Source: Trifolium pratense (taxonomy: Eukaryota; Streptophyta; Magnoliopsida; Fabales; Fabaceae). From it: a stretch of 64,000 bases of DNA. Where the stretch lies: NCBI RefSeq assembly GCF_020283565.1, contig NC_060059.1:10795501-10859500 (forward strand). Direction: 5' to 3'. This document shows, in pieces, positions 9,343 to 18,854 of the stretch (within the stretch, counting starts at the first letter, position 1; every line of letters starts with the position of its first letter). Position numbers and translations under genes: made by a program. Below the pieces are notes generated by a model. The model ran no database searches, was not told where the DNA came from, and was given only the letters and a program-made list of their open reading frames with translations.

Positions 9343-11856
9343 ATGGCTGAACAAAGAACACTAAGGCAGCTTGCTGCTCCTGATGTCAACTACAATGATC
9401 TATGCATTCAATATACTGACGTTGATATTCCTTTTGAATTGAAATCTGGTTTGATACATTTGTTGCCCAAGTTTCATGGTCTTGCAGGTGAGGATCCGCA
9501 TAAGCATTTGAAGGAATTTCAGGTAGTTTGTTCTACACCATTGAGGCCTGAAGGTATAACAGAAGATCACATCAAGCTCAGAGCTTTTCCATTCTCGCTC
9601 CAGGGTGCTGCCAAAGATTGGTTGTACTATCTTGAGCCGAATTCTATCACAACTTGGAATGATTTGAAGAAGGTTTTTCTAGAGAGATACTTTCCCGCTT
9701 CTAGAGCTGCGTCAATCAGAAAAGAAATATGCGGCATTAGGCAGGGAAACGAATCATTGGCAGAATACTGGGAAAGATTCAAGCAGCTAGTTTCCAGTTG
9801 TCCTCAACACCAGATCACCGAGCAATTACTCATCCAGTATTTCTATGAGGGGTTGCTACCAATGGATAGAAACATTTTGGATGCTGCTAGTGGTGGAGCA
9901 CTTGTTGATAAAACTCCAGCTACTGCCAAGGCCTTGATTGAGAACATGTCACTCAACTCGCAACAGTTCACAACTAGAAATAATTCTGCGAGTGTGAATG
10001 AGATTCAGTCTTCCTCTTCCTCTTCTTCCATCAAGGCTCTAGAAACCAAAATTGAAACAAGAATTGATGAACTTACTTCCTTGGTGAAACAATTGGCGGT
10101 CAACAAACCTCAACCAGCTAAATTGTGCGGCATATGTACTTCTCCTGAACATCCAACTAACACATGTCCTATTCTGCAAGATGAGACAATAACTGAGCTA
10201 CCTCAAGCATATACAGCAGCATCCCTTTACAATCAAAACAGGTACAACAATCCTGACCTCTCCACCAACAAATATCACCCTAGTTGGAGGAATCATCAAA
10301 ACCTCCAATATGGGAATCAGTCACAAGCTGCAGCCCCTGCTGCCCCACCAGCCACTTCTTCACTGGAAGACCTTGTCAAGCAACTGGCACAACGAACGGA
10401 TGCTAGCATTCAGAACCTGACAACGCAGATGGGACAAATGGCCAATGCAATAGGCCAACTACAAGCTCAAGGCTCGGGTAACCTTCCTGCACAAACAGTG
10501 CCGAATCCGAATGTGAATGTAAGTGCAATTACTTTGAGATCTGGAAGAGTGTCAGAACCAGCTCCAGAGAAAAAGAAGAAGAAAACCGTTGCATCATCAT
10601 CTGCTCCTGAACCTCCTTCTGTTACAATTGAGACCGAACCCGAAAAAGAAAGAGTATATGTGCCACCAATTCCTTTTCCTCAAAGGGTGCAGAAAAATAT
10701 CAAGAAGACAGTTGAGGAAGACAAGGAGATTTTAGATGTATTCAGAAAATGTGCGGTTAACATTCCTCTCCTTGATGCAATTAAACAGATTCCTAAATAT
10801 GCAAAATTCCTGAAGGACTTGTGCACACACAAGAGGAAGTTGAAGGAAAATGAGAGAATCAGTTTGGGACGAAATGTTTCTGCTTTCATTCAGCCCAAAA
10901 CTGGTTCCTCAGCTAATGTCTCAGTTATCAGTCATACCATGCCAGAAAAGTGTGATGATCCAGGAGTTTTTGGTATTCCCTGTTCCATTGGGGATCACAA
11001 GTTTGAAAATTGTATGCTTGATCTGGGAGCAGGTATTAATGTTATGCCTACTTCTATTTATAATAACCTTGATCTTGGTCCTTTGCAGCCTACAGGTTTA
11101 ATCGTGCAATTAGCAAACAGGAGCAATGCCCGCCCTGCTGGGAAGGTAGAAGATGTCCTGGTGCAAGTTAATGACTTGATTCTTCCTACAGATTTCTACA
11201 TTCTAGACATGGAGGGAGAAACTAATTCCAGCAGGGCACCCATCATTCTAGGCCGACCATTCATGAGAACGGCAAGAACAAAAGTTGATGTTTATGATGG
11301 AACCATGTCCATGGAGTTTGGCGACATTGTCGCTAAGTTTAACATTTTTGATGCCATGAAACATCCCGTGGAAGAACATTCTGTTTTTTATATGGATTTA
11401 GTTACTAACACTAACCTTTGCTATGTTTGTGCTAAGATTGAATCTGATTTGCAGGATAATAACATTCATACAGGTGAAGTTGTTGTCAATGAGGCAGTCT
11501 GTACGGTTAAAGTTCTTGACATTCCGGCTGCCCCAACCAAACACTCCTATGATAAAGAAAAGACTACACACTTCCATGATAAGATGATTTCCAAAAAGAA
11601 ATTTTCTGTTGGCCAAAAAGTCTTGCTGTTTAAGTCTCGCCTGAAAGATATGGTTGGTAAGTTTCGATCCAAGTGGATTGGCCCCTTTGTCGTGACTAAT
11701 GTTTTTCCTTCTGGTGCTATAGAAATTAAAAGTACAGGTACTGGCAAGGTTTTCAAAGCAAAAGGACAGCGGTTGAAGCTGCTCCATAAAAGTGTGGAAG
11801 GGCTTCCACCAAAACCACCAGACATAGAAGCACCAGCACCAGCCGCTACACCTTAG
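9343..11856 (+). CDS. Athila-like gag-protease fused in frame to integrase C-terminal tail
   Basis: The start is ATG 9343 (MAEQRTL); the frame is open upstream without an ATG. Of 837 residues, the first 230 or so match the retrotransposon gag domain (WLYYLEP, FKQLVSSCP). A CX2CX4HX4C knuckle lies at about 262-275 (CGICTSPEHPTNTC), followed by a Pro/Gln-rich linker. A retropepsin-like domain has DLGAG at about 560-564 and later IILGRPF. From about residue 740 the sequence is the tail normally found at the end of an Athila integrase (VGQKVLLFKSRLK, WIGPFVVTNV). No RT, RNase H or DDE core is present, which means roughly 2.5 to 3 kb was deleted without breaking the frame. Gag assembly and proteolysis may remain possible; replication enzymes must come from elsewhere. 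Confidence 0.9.
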   Translation: MAEQRTLRQLAAPDVNYNDLCIQYTDVDIPFELKSGLIHLLPKFHGLAGEDPHKHLKEFQVVCSTPLRPEGITEDHIKLRAFPFSLQGAAKDWLYYLEPNSITTWNDLKKVFLERYFPASRAASIRKEICGIRQGNESLAEYWERFKQLVSSCPQHQITEQLLIQYFYEGLLPMDRNILDAASGGALVDKTPATAKALIENMSLNSQQFTTRNNSASVNEIQSSSSSSSIKALETKIETRIDELTSLVKQLAVNKPQPAKLCGICTSPEHPTNTCPILQDETITELPQAYTAASLYNQNRYNNPDLSTNKYHPSWRNHQNLQYGNQSQAAAPAAPPATSSLEDLVKQLAQRTDASIQNLTTQMGQMANAIGQLQAQGSGNLPAQTVPNPNVNVSAITLRSGRVSEPAPEKKKKKTVASSSAPEPPSVTIETEPEKERVYVPPIPFPQRVQKNIKKTVEEDKEILDVFRKCAVNIPLLDAIKQIPKYAKFLKDLCTHKRKLKENERISLGRNVSAFIQPKTGSSANVSVISHTMPEKCDDPGVFGIPCSIGDHKFENCMLDLGAGINVMPTSIYNNLDLGPLQPTGLIVQLANRSNARPAGKVEDVLVQVNDLILPTDFYILDMEGETNSSRAPIILGRPFMRTARTKVDVYDGTMSMEFGDIVAKFNIFDAMKHPVEEHSVFYMDLVTNTNLCYVCAKIESDLQDNNIHTGEVVVNEAVCTVKVLDIPAAPTKHSYDKEKTTHFHDKMISKKKFSVGQKVLLFKSRLKDMVGKFRSKWIGPFVVTNVFPSGAIEIKSTGTGKVFKAKGQRLKLLHKSVEGLPPKPPDIEAPAPAATP

Positions 11857-12872
11857 CCCCTCGGGTGTGTTCCTTCCTTTACTCTCACTTTATGTTTAGA
11901 TTACATTGCGGACACTGTCTGGTTTAAGTGTGGGGGAGGGACATTTTACATTTACATTTACATTTTTGTGTTTTTTAAAATAATAATAATAATAATAATA
12001 ATAAAATAAATCATCATGAGTAGTCACATGTTCTAAGGCTAGGGCAGATAGCTGTAGGGTCAGTGAAATTTTTGGATTTTTTTGTTTTGATACTTGACAT
12101 GATAGTCTTTGCAACTTAATGCACAACTGCTTGAACACTGTCAAACTTAGTAATGTCTAGATAAATCTCTGAAATATTTATTCTTTAGACTAAGTTCTCT
12201 AATTTGAATATAATGGAGGTATGATTAGAACTAAGTGTGGGGGAAAGGCTAGAGTAACAGATAGACCGATCATTGCTATTAATTGAGAAAAAGGGAAACT
12301 GTTTAAGAGCTAAAACTAATGAATATAATAAGTTCCTGTGCCCGAAACTGGAGGAACAAGTTCCTGTGCCCGAAACTGGAGGAACAAGTGCTGTGTAGGA
12401 TGCTCTACTCTGAGTAACAGGTTGGACTTATTACAAGTAAGATCCCGTCAGGTGAAAAGGTGGAGTAGTACCTAAAGCTTAAAAACAATAAATAATAATA
12501 AACTATAATAAAGCTTGAAGGTAGTTGCCCCTGAGTTGATGTTGAAAAGCTTTTGATCTCTTGAAAAGAAATAGCCCCCCCTAGTCTGAAATTCTGGTTA
12601 AATCCAAAATTATAGGAAAAGAATGACAACTTAGCATCTAGAATGGTAGTTTCAGAGAGGGATCTTGACATTACTTTGGTTGACAGTGGGAGACAGTACA
12701 CACACACGCAAGATTATTATTGAAAGTTGATAGATAAGAATTGTGCCAATCTTTGAATTTTGACCCAAGGTTTGAAGCTTGAAACCTGGAATATGTTGAC
12801 TGCTTGTGATTTGTTTTTAAATTTTTCATTTGAGTTTTGCTCGGAGTGCAAAAGTTCAAGTGTGGGGGAATT
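11857..12872 (+). other. 3' non-coding region of the Athila-like element with three PPT-like motifs
   Basis: aagtgtggggga occurs at 11926-11937, 12233-12244 and 12858-12869; the last adjoins the 3' LTR and is the working polypurine tract. An (AAT)n microsatellite lies at 11979-12003. A 28-base tandem duplication (12331-12358 and 12359-12386) contains GTTCCT...AGGAAC inverted arms in each copy. No coding sequence is recognised; full-length Athila elements carry an env-like ORF in this position. Confidence 0.7.
12858..12869 (+). promoter_or_regulatory. Polypurine tract of the Athila-like element
   Basis: aagtgtggggga ends three bases before the 3' LTR (aatt then TGATCA). This is the expected site for plus-strand DNA priming. 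Confidence 0.85.
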
Positions 12873-14005
12873 TGATCAGTGCATTTTAATGCACATTCTT
12901 CTACTATTGTACTAGTGTATTCCTATGGTTTAATTTACTATTTTCACTATTTTAAGGTGTTTTTATATTTAAATTTATTTCTAACTCTATTTTATTTTCG
13001 CACTTAATTTATGAATAAATAGCACTTTGACACCCTTCCGGTCCGCAGGTCATAACTGGGGTTACAAATATCGGATTGAGGCGCGGGAAGATGCGTTGGA
13101 AAGCTGAGATCAAGAGCTACGACTTTCATGTTGAGGACAAAACCCAGTTCGGAGCGCAAGTGTGTCAAATAATTGCGTTTATGTTCCAGACGAATTTAAT
13201 TCAGCACAACTTTATATTTTTCGGCCCAATTGTTTTAAGGCCCGTTCCATGTATTATTTAAACCGAAAAAAAGGCAGCTAGGGTTATTGATTCACTGTTC
13301 ACGAAATATTCAAACCCTAGAGCAGCCGTCATCTTCCATGGAGAACTAAACTTCTATTGATCCATTGGTGTAAGGAACTTTGTTCTCGAATCTTGAGGTT
13401 CGGTTTTAATAGCAAATCGTTATGTTTATGCTTATCATATATCAATTTTCTTGTCTCTCTTTTGTGTATGAGTTGATGCAATTGATGCTTAATTATTTTG
13501 TTTCACGTTCATAACATTGAGACTATTCAAATTAATTCACGCTTGTTCAAATTAATCTGAATAGGAAATTGTTATATTATTTTCGCTTGCAAAATAGGGC
13601 TGCCGAATTATTGTTATGATTTTTAACTGTGTTATTGGTGACGCTTGATCATCGCCATAGTTAGTCGAACACGCTGGTGCTTAATCAACGAATTCGTTAT
13701 AAAACTGATTTTCGCTTGTTAAATTAGTTCTATAATCAGCCGAAGCATAAACTGTATGAATATTCATATAAGAACCCATGATAGATGATAAACAAAGTTG
13801 CCTAAAACCAATGGATTGATTGCTTTTATATTAATTAAATTCGTAATCTCTGTTATTGCTTCCACAAACAAAAAAACCCCAAATTGCAACCTTTAAATTC
13901 ATTCTAATATTGTTAAACCGATCGTGAGTCCTTGCGAAACGACCAAGGTCACTACCTTGTACTACTTATTTTAAAATTATTTTGATCACGAAACGACGGT
14001 GATCA
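12873..14005 (+). repeat. 3' LTR of the Athila-like element
   Basis: It is 1133 bases long and identical by eye to 7713-8845 at a constant offset of 5160. It ends TGATCA and is followed by the TSD CTATG at 14006-14010. Confidence 0.95.
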
Positions 14006-14010
14006 CTATG
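14006..14010. repeat. Target-site duplication CTATG, right copy
   Basis: It matches 7708-7712 exactly and lies inside the protease-RT linker codons of the outer element. Confidence 0.95.
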
Positions 14011-16388
14011 GCCGTCCTGCCGATGATGCACTGGTAGAGGCAAGGGCAGTCCACGACCAAGAATTTCACCCTGATCGACTTAGCAGTCTCTTCGGTGCCA
14101 AAGGTGACGATCAGGTCGACATAACCCCAAGGCCTAGTAGTTGCTCCATTGAATCCTGTGAGGTCTGAACCCATGTATGGGGTGAGGTGTGTCTCGTCCA
14201 GCTGTAATGTTCTGAATAAACTGGCGTACATGATGTCGCATGAGCTCCCCGGATCTATGAGCACCCGGCGAACGTCCATGTTGGCCATATCTGCCCGGAC
14301 AAGAAGAGGAATCTGATAATTGGCCGTCCCACCGGGCAGCTCTTCGAGATAGAAAGCTAAAGGCATTGATCGCCCTTTCGCCTTGTCCAGCGTCGCGTTC
14401 ATATTCGAGGACGTGTTGATGAGATCCTCGAATTTTCTTTTTATCGATCCGACGGTGTGCTTGTCCATATGACCGCCGGATATGACGAGTGAGTCTGTGA
14501 AGTAGTCCCCCGTGGTAAGCGTAGGACTAGTATGGGTGTCCCCAAAACCGCTGGGGATAGCAAAATCTTCAGGCCGGGAGACGCTCATAGCTATCTGCTT
14601 GGCGTTGTTCTTCCCGGCTGGTTGGGGAGGTACTTCCTCGACCGCGCGTGTCTCCGCGGCCTCTGGTCGAGGGTCGTTGTTTCTTTTCACGAACTGTCTT
14701 AGTTGTCCGTTTCTGATCATGATTTCAATAGCATCCTTCAGTTGGATGCAGTCGTCGGTCCTATGACCATAACTTTTGTGGTATCTGCAATACCTATTTT
14801 TGTCTTGGCCGGGCTTCAGGGGGGTTGGCTTTGGTTGCTTCACATTTGCTCTGTCGAACTCAGAGATGTGAACCTCAGCGAATATCTCTCCCCGTGATTT
14901 GACGAGGGGGGTGTAGGTGGCGAATGTGCTCGGAGGGCCACGAGGCTCTCGTTTTTCACCCCTCCTTCTGTCTCTGCCCCTCTCGCCACCCCGATCGCCG
15001 CCTCTATCGTGTCCCCTGTCGCCACCCCTGTCATCGTTCCTATGGGAGGACTCGCGGGCAGGGTGGCTGCTTCCAGGTCGGGCAAGGCGGGCGACATCGG
15101 CTGCCTGGACTTCCTCGTAATCAATATACTTTTGAGCTTTTAGGAGGAGGTCGTCCCAGGTGGGTGGTTTTTCTATGCCCGCAGCTTTGGCAAAATCGCT
15201 GCCCGGGCGAAGGCCCCTCTGCAGCAAGTATTTTTTCATGTCGTCGGTCGTTTCGACCTGCACGGCCTCTTTGTTGAATCTCTCGACGAAGTTGCGGAGA
15301 GTTTCGTCTTCAGCTTGGTATATGGCCTCCAAGGCGTGCACAGTCTTTGGGTGCTTGCGGGAAGCAGTGAAGTGTCTGCAAAACTGTTCAGTAAGATCCC
15401 TCCATGAATGGATGGATTGAGGGGGCAGGCTTTGGTACCATGCCATTGCTCCCTTCCTCAGCGTGGTTGGGAACAGTCTGCACCTAATGGCCCCGCTAAT
15501 GTTCCTGAAATCCAGGTTAGCGTTGACATTAGCTATGTGGTCGTCGGGGTCGGTCAAACCATCGTACGCGGGGAGCGTAGGAGGTCTCTCGAAGCCCTTT
15601 GGGACATGCTTCCTCAAGATGTCTTTGGAAAGGGGGCATCGGGGATCGCCCTCGTCACTCCCGTTGGGAGAATAGTCCTCGGAGGACCGAGGAGAGTAAT
15701 CGCCGAGCATGGGCGTTGGACTGCGAGATTTGCGAGGACGGTAGCTGCCCGACGCGCCATGCTTGGCCATGTTCGCCAACCCTTGAGGTGAATGGCGGCG
15801 CGGAGCTTCGTGTTTTCCTTTCTTGCCCGGGGAGAGCCTACCCTCGCGATGTGGAGGAGTACGATCCCTCTTCCGAGGAGTAACTTCGACCCTCTCTAAG
15901 TCGGGGCGTCGATGTTTGACAGCCGCCGGACGGGGAGGGGAAGGAGTAGCCTGGTGTCTCCGCGGGGGAGAGTTGGTCTTTCTGCGACGCCGGCTTTTCT
16001 CCAGCGCGGCGATTCTTTCGCTCTGCTCGTCTAGACGACGGTTTTGAGCCTGCATGGCCTCCGTTGTTTGTTTCAGAGCAGCGATCAAGGCCGTGATCTC
16101 GGAATTGGCCAAGATGGCGGGCTGTCCAGCGTTGTTTGCCGGAGTTTCTTGTTTCAATTGTGGGCGTTTGCCCATCTGACGATCGGTTAGGATCTCGACG
16201 TCTTCTTCATCGGAAGAGAGTGAGGCTTCCCGTCCGTCGCGGGAGTCGGTTTCTGGACCGCGTGTCACGGTGGTATCGTCGCGCACCGGTGATAGAACGG
16301 TGTTATGCTGCGGCGGTGGAGAGGGTGGAACGTTGAGCACGTTCTCGTCGCCGGTATCGGTGTTTAGTTGCTGTGATGAACTAGCCAT
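14006..16388 (-). CDS. Gypsy gag-protease (5' part of interrupted Tat/Ogre polyprotein)
   Basis: The minus-strand start is ATG 16388 (MASSSQQ). The element's own codons end at the insertion (14006); the frame then runs into the inner LTR and stops at 13986. The N-terminus is acidic, then Arg/Ser/Pro-rich with a short coiled coil. The retrotransposon gag domain follows (AMAWYQSLPP, LRNFVERFNKEA), then an Arg/Gly/Asp-rich stretch of RGGDRG repeats. A C-H-H-C knuckle lies at about residues 534-547 (CRYHKSYGHRTDDC), and the aspartic protease has IDPGSSCDIM with the catalytic Asp near 712. About 76 leader bases separate the PBS from the ATG. The role is capsid formation and polyprotein cleavage. 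It is interrupted rather than decayed. Confidence 0.92.
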
Positions 16389-16464
16389 GGTGAAAATTGT
16401 TGAGAGGTTTGGTTTTTTATCTTTGTTTCTTTGAGGAAAGATTAAAGAATGGGGAAGAACTCAG

Positions 16465-16482
16465 TTCCCACAGACGGCGCCA
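16465..16482 (-). promoter_or_regulatory. Primer-binding site of the Tat/Ogre-like element
   Basis: On the minus strand this reads TGGCGCCGTCTGTGGGAA, one base after the LTR end. TGGCGCCGTCTGTGGG is the common PBS of Tat/Ogre-type gypsy elements. The exact tRNA was not verified. Confidence 0.85.
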
Positions 16483-16672
16483 CTGATCGTACCTGGTGAT
16501 CAGAAAAGATTGATGGCCGGTCCGTTGAGCGAGCGTCCACACCGAAGGGGGGGTTTGTACCTGCAGGTGCTCCGATGCCTAAGTCAGCAAAGTGAACAGA
16601 GAGATACAAAAGAAGAGAGAGAAAGTATGAATGCTAATGATTCAGAATACCTGGCTCTCCTGTATAGGAGAG

Positions 16673-16680
16673 CTTATATA
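16673..16680 (-). promoter_or_regulatory. TATA box of the Tat/Ogre-like LTR
   Basis: The minus strand reads CACTATATAAGCTCTCC. A 7-base-pair hairpin (16655-16672, CTCTCCT gtat AGGAGAG) follows at once in the direction of transcription, near the inferred start site. Confidence 0.55.
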
Positions 16681-16747
16681 GTGCCCCCAGCGCTGGGCCA
16701 AAGGTTGGTCTATTGGGCCTGGATAACCGGCCCAATAGGTCCAACTG

Positions 16748-16799
16748 CCAGGATAGCCCCTGTATCGTAGGGGAAGGCAGTTATTTGCCTCTATCCTGG
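16748..16799. repeat. Fully paired three-way-junction inverted repeat in LTR U3
   Basis: The outer stem is CCAGGATAG (16748-16756) with CTATCCTGG (16791-16799). Inside are CCCCT/AGGGG (16757-16761 with 16769-16773) and AGGCA/TGCCT (16775-16779 with 16786-16790). Only one base at the junction (16774) and the two loops stay unpaired. Confidence 0.85.
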
Positions 16800-17075
16800 T
16801 TTGGAGTCGTTCCGCTATTCGCGGGTAATGGATGACTCCGTGACGGATATGGTTGGTCAATGGAGCACGTGTTAAACGTGCTGCTTAGCTGTTAAGCTAA
16901 GGCTGAATGAGTCGTCGTGCACGGATAGCCGAGCACGTGATTAGCGTGGAGCTAATCTGTTATGTCGAGCAGGACACGTCATTGGCTGACGTGTCGGGGA
17001 AGTATCCCCTTATTGGGCCATGCCCCAAATGTCGGGCATAAGTGATTGGGCCAGCTCTTGGCCCAGTCCGGAACA

Positions 17076-17703
17076 ATGAGGAAAAAAACATAACCAGTTT
17101 GACAAGCTTTGTGGTAGCATGGAGTGACAATATATGCAGCACATCTAGAATGAACTTAATTAGAAGTCAAACCTAAAGGCTCATTGGCAGTTCAATACCG
17201 TTTAACCACTGCCCAGCTAACATAACCCCTTCCCTTCTCATTCCACCAACTTGATGATAAATGAACACACTATAATATTAAGGCTTAATTATAGATTTGG
17301 TTTACTCTTTTAAAATTTGACTGTTTTGGTTTTTTTTTTTCTTCATATTTTTTAATATAAATTGACAACGTGATATGTTTTAAACGACGTGAAATATGAT
17401 CTGATGATAAGAAAATATCAACATCGATGAAATTGTAAGAAAATTCCTTCATAAACTTAATTTAAAACATGTTGTATCGTCATTTTTAAACAAAACATTT
17501 GATGGAGAGATCAAAACTGTCAAATTTTAAAATAAGAGGTCCAATTCTGCAAAATGGTTATGTAAACACTTAAAAAAAAAAACATGATTATCAATTATTA
17601 AAAAAAAAATTCAATTAATTGTTATGTAGTAAAAGTATAAAACTTGAACTTTAAAAAAAGTAAGCCTTCAATTTAATATCTATGTGTATGGTGATCGGTG
17701 AGG
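17076..17703. other. Intergenic, right flank of the gypsy element
   Basis: This is AT-rich with many homopolymer A and T runs. No coding sequence, RNA gene or repeat is recognised. Confidence 0.5.
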
Positions 17704-17828
17704 TTTTTTTTTTCTCAAGTAGTCTAGTGGCTAAAAATTTCACCCTAACATGAATAAGTGGAGTGTCTAGTGTTTGAACTCCGACCCCTGCATATATAAT
17801 ACAATGTCTCTACCAACTGAGCTAAAAT
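17704..17828 (-). repeat. tRNA-headed SINE-like repeat
   Basis: On the minus strand it begins TAGCTCAGTTGGTAGAGAC, a tRNA A-box region. About 35 bases later comes GGAGTTCAAACAC, a B-box-like motif, and it ends with CTTGAG followed by nine A residues. A diverged second copy lies at 25128-25245. It is SINE-like by its pol III promoter and A tail. TSDs were not resolved. Confidence 0.6.
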
Positions 17829-17979
17829 CACATAGATATGTATATGGTGAGATTTAATTGGTTGCATATAGTGCATACAAATTAAATCCAAAAAAATTGG
17901 TGGGTCATGTAAAATTTATCATTTTTTTAATTTATTATTTTTGGGAGTTAGACTTAGGTCATCCAATGCAGAGCAAACT

Positions 17980-17989
17980 TCAAGTATAT
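17980..17989 (+). promoter_or_regulatory. TATA box of the phytocyanin gene
   Basis: The motif caagtatataagttgg lies about 80 bases before the ATG at 18065. Transcription start is inferred near 18015. Confidence 0.5.
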
Positions 17990-18064
17990 AAGTTGGACAC
18001 ATGATGCACCTAATAAATTGTTACTTCCCATAATCAGTTATCTCTTTTGTTTCTCATTCTCAAC

Positions 18065-18854
18065 ATGGAAAAGCTGCTTCTTCTTTCTCTTCTATTTTCT
18101 TTGGCAATTATCACATGTTCAGCCACTATCTACACTGTGGGAGATAACTCTGGCTGGGACATTAGCACTAATCTAGATACATGGGTTGCTGATAAGAAGT
18201 TCAAGATAGGCGACGCTCTTCGTAAGTATATCTTAATCTTTCATTCGATAAGTATTTTTCGATATAAGCCGATGAAATGATACATACTTATATGTTGTTC
18301 CACTATCAATTAACATGAAATGAATTATTTTTCATATATGAAACTTGAAATGCCTAGTTGATTGTATAGTTTCTAGTTTTCGATAACAAACGAACAACTT
18401 TTATGCATCGATAGAACTTTTACTACGATTTTGAGAACATTTTTTATTTTATTTTTTTCCTTCAGTTTTTCAATATTCATCGACATTCAGTGTCGATGAG
18501 GTTACAAAACAAAACTTCGACACATGCAACACATCCAAAGTGTTAGCAAATTATGGAAATGGAAACACGACGGTGCCATTAACAAAACCAGGAGACAGGT
18601 ATTTTGTATGCGGAAACAAATTGTATTGCCTCGGTGGGATGAAGCTTCATGTTCATGTAGACGATGATGGGAAATCAATTTCGCCGACTCTGGCACCTAA
18701 AGCAGTAGCTGGATCAGATCAAAGGACCGCTACACTTCCGGGGTCTCCTTCAACAAAGAAGAGTACACAATTTTCAAAGGGAGCTGCAAATCGTGCGCAT
18801 ATAGTTTATATTGTTCTTCTTGTTACATTTTTTTATGCGATGCTGCAGATTTGA
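18065..18854 (+). CDS. Phytocyanin / early-nodulin-like protein, probably GPI-anchored
   Basis: Two exons, 18065-18221 and 18466-18854, are joined by a GT-AG intron in phase 1 and give 181 residues. An N-terminal signal peptide (LLLLSLLFSLAIITCSA) precedes the mature start TIYTVGDNSGWD. The plastocyanin-like domain follows, with the disulfide cysteines in DTCNT and YCLGGMKL. The intron sits at the usual phytocyanin position. The copper-site histidines appear replaced: the family pattern H-S-V reads FSV here, and the GHC position reads YC. That makes it an early-nodulin-like (ENODL) or copper-free member. The Ser/Thr/Pro-rich region and hydrophobic C-terminus (IVYIVLLVTFFYAMLQI) indicate a GPI anchor. 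The expected location is the outer plasma membrane or cell wall. The ATG at 18065 is the first in frame. Confidence 0.88.

Larger units (their letters stand above)
7713..14005 (+). mobile_element. Non-autonomous Athila-like Ty3/gypsy element, nested insertion
   Basis: This is a complete 6293-base element with two 1133-base LTRs, a PBS, one long ORF, a polypurine tract and a perfect 5-base TSD. Reading the two LTRs side by side I found no difference, so insertion is very recent. The ORF encodes gag and protease and then jumps directly to the integrase C-terminal tail. RT, RNase H and the integrase catalytic core are missing. It must have been mobilised in trans by a full-length relative. It inserted on the plus strand, opposite to the host element. 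Confidence 0.95.
1..17075 (-). mobile_element. Tat/Ogre-like Ty3/gypsy LTR retrotransposon, left end outside window
   Basis: Reading leftward on the minus strand, the order is LTR (17075-16484), primer-binding site, gag-protease ORF, pol ORF (RT, RNase H, second RNase H, integrase), then a long 3' region with an oppositely oriented spliced gene. The distal LTR is not in the window, so the element is partial. A second RNase H between the first RNase H and the integrase, together with an extra antisense gene after pol, is characteristic of the Tat/Ogre lineage. The Athila-like insertion at 7713-14005 interrupts the polyprotein between protease and RT. Both coding halves are otherwise free of stops and the frame is in register across the insertion site, so the element appears to have been intact when it was hit. 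The right-hand TSD (17076-17080, atgag) cannot be confirmed without the left flank. Confidence 0.9.
16484..17075 (-). repeat. 5' LTR of the Tat/Ogre-like element, hairpin-rich U3
   Basis: The LTR is bounded by TG at 16484 and CA at 17075 on the plus strand. The left bound is fixed by the PBS; the right bound is inferred from the terminal CA because the partner LTR is outside the window. A TATA box (TATATAAG on the minus strand, 16680-16673) divides it into a U3 of about 400 bases and R-U5. U3 is packed with perfect inverted repeats (see findings). Several have ACGT cores (cacgtg, gacacgtca, tgacgtgtc) of the kind bound by plant bZIP/bHLH factors. Confidence 0.8.

Noticed and set aside
14512..16336. 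Plus-strand ORFs opposite gag
   Set aside because: They are shadows of gag; their Arg/Pro/Ser bias follows from the GC-rich basic gag coding sequence.
16748..16799. tRNA gene
   Set aside because: The fold is a three-way junction without a D-arm, an anticodon arm of normal length or A/B boxes.
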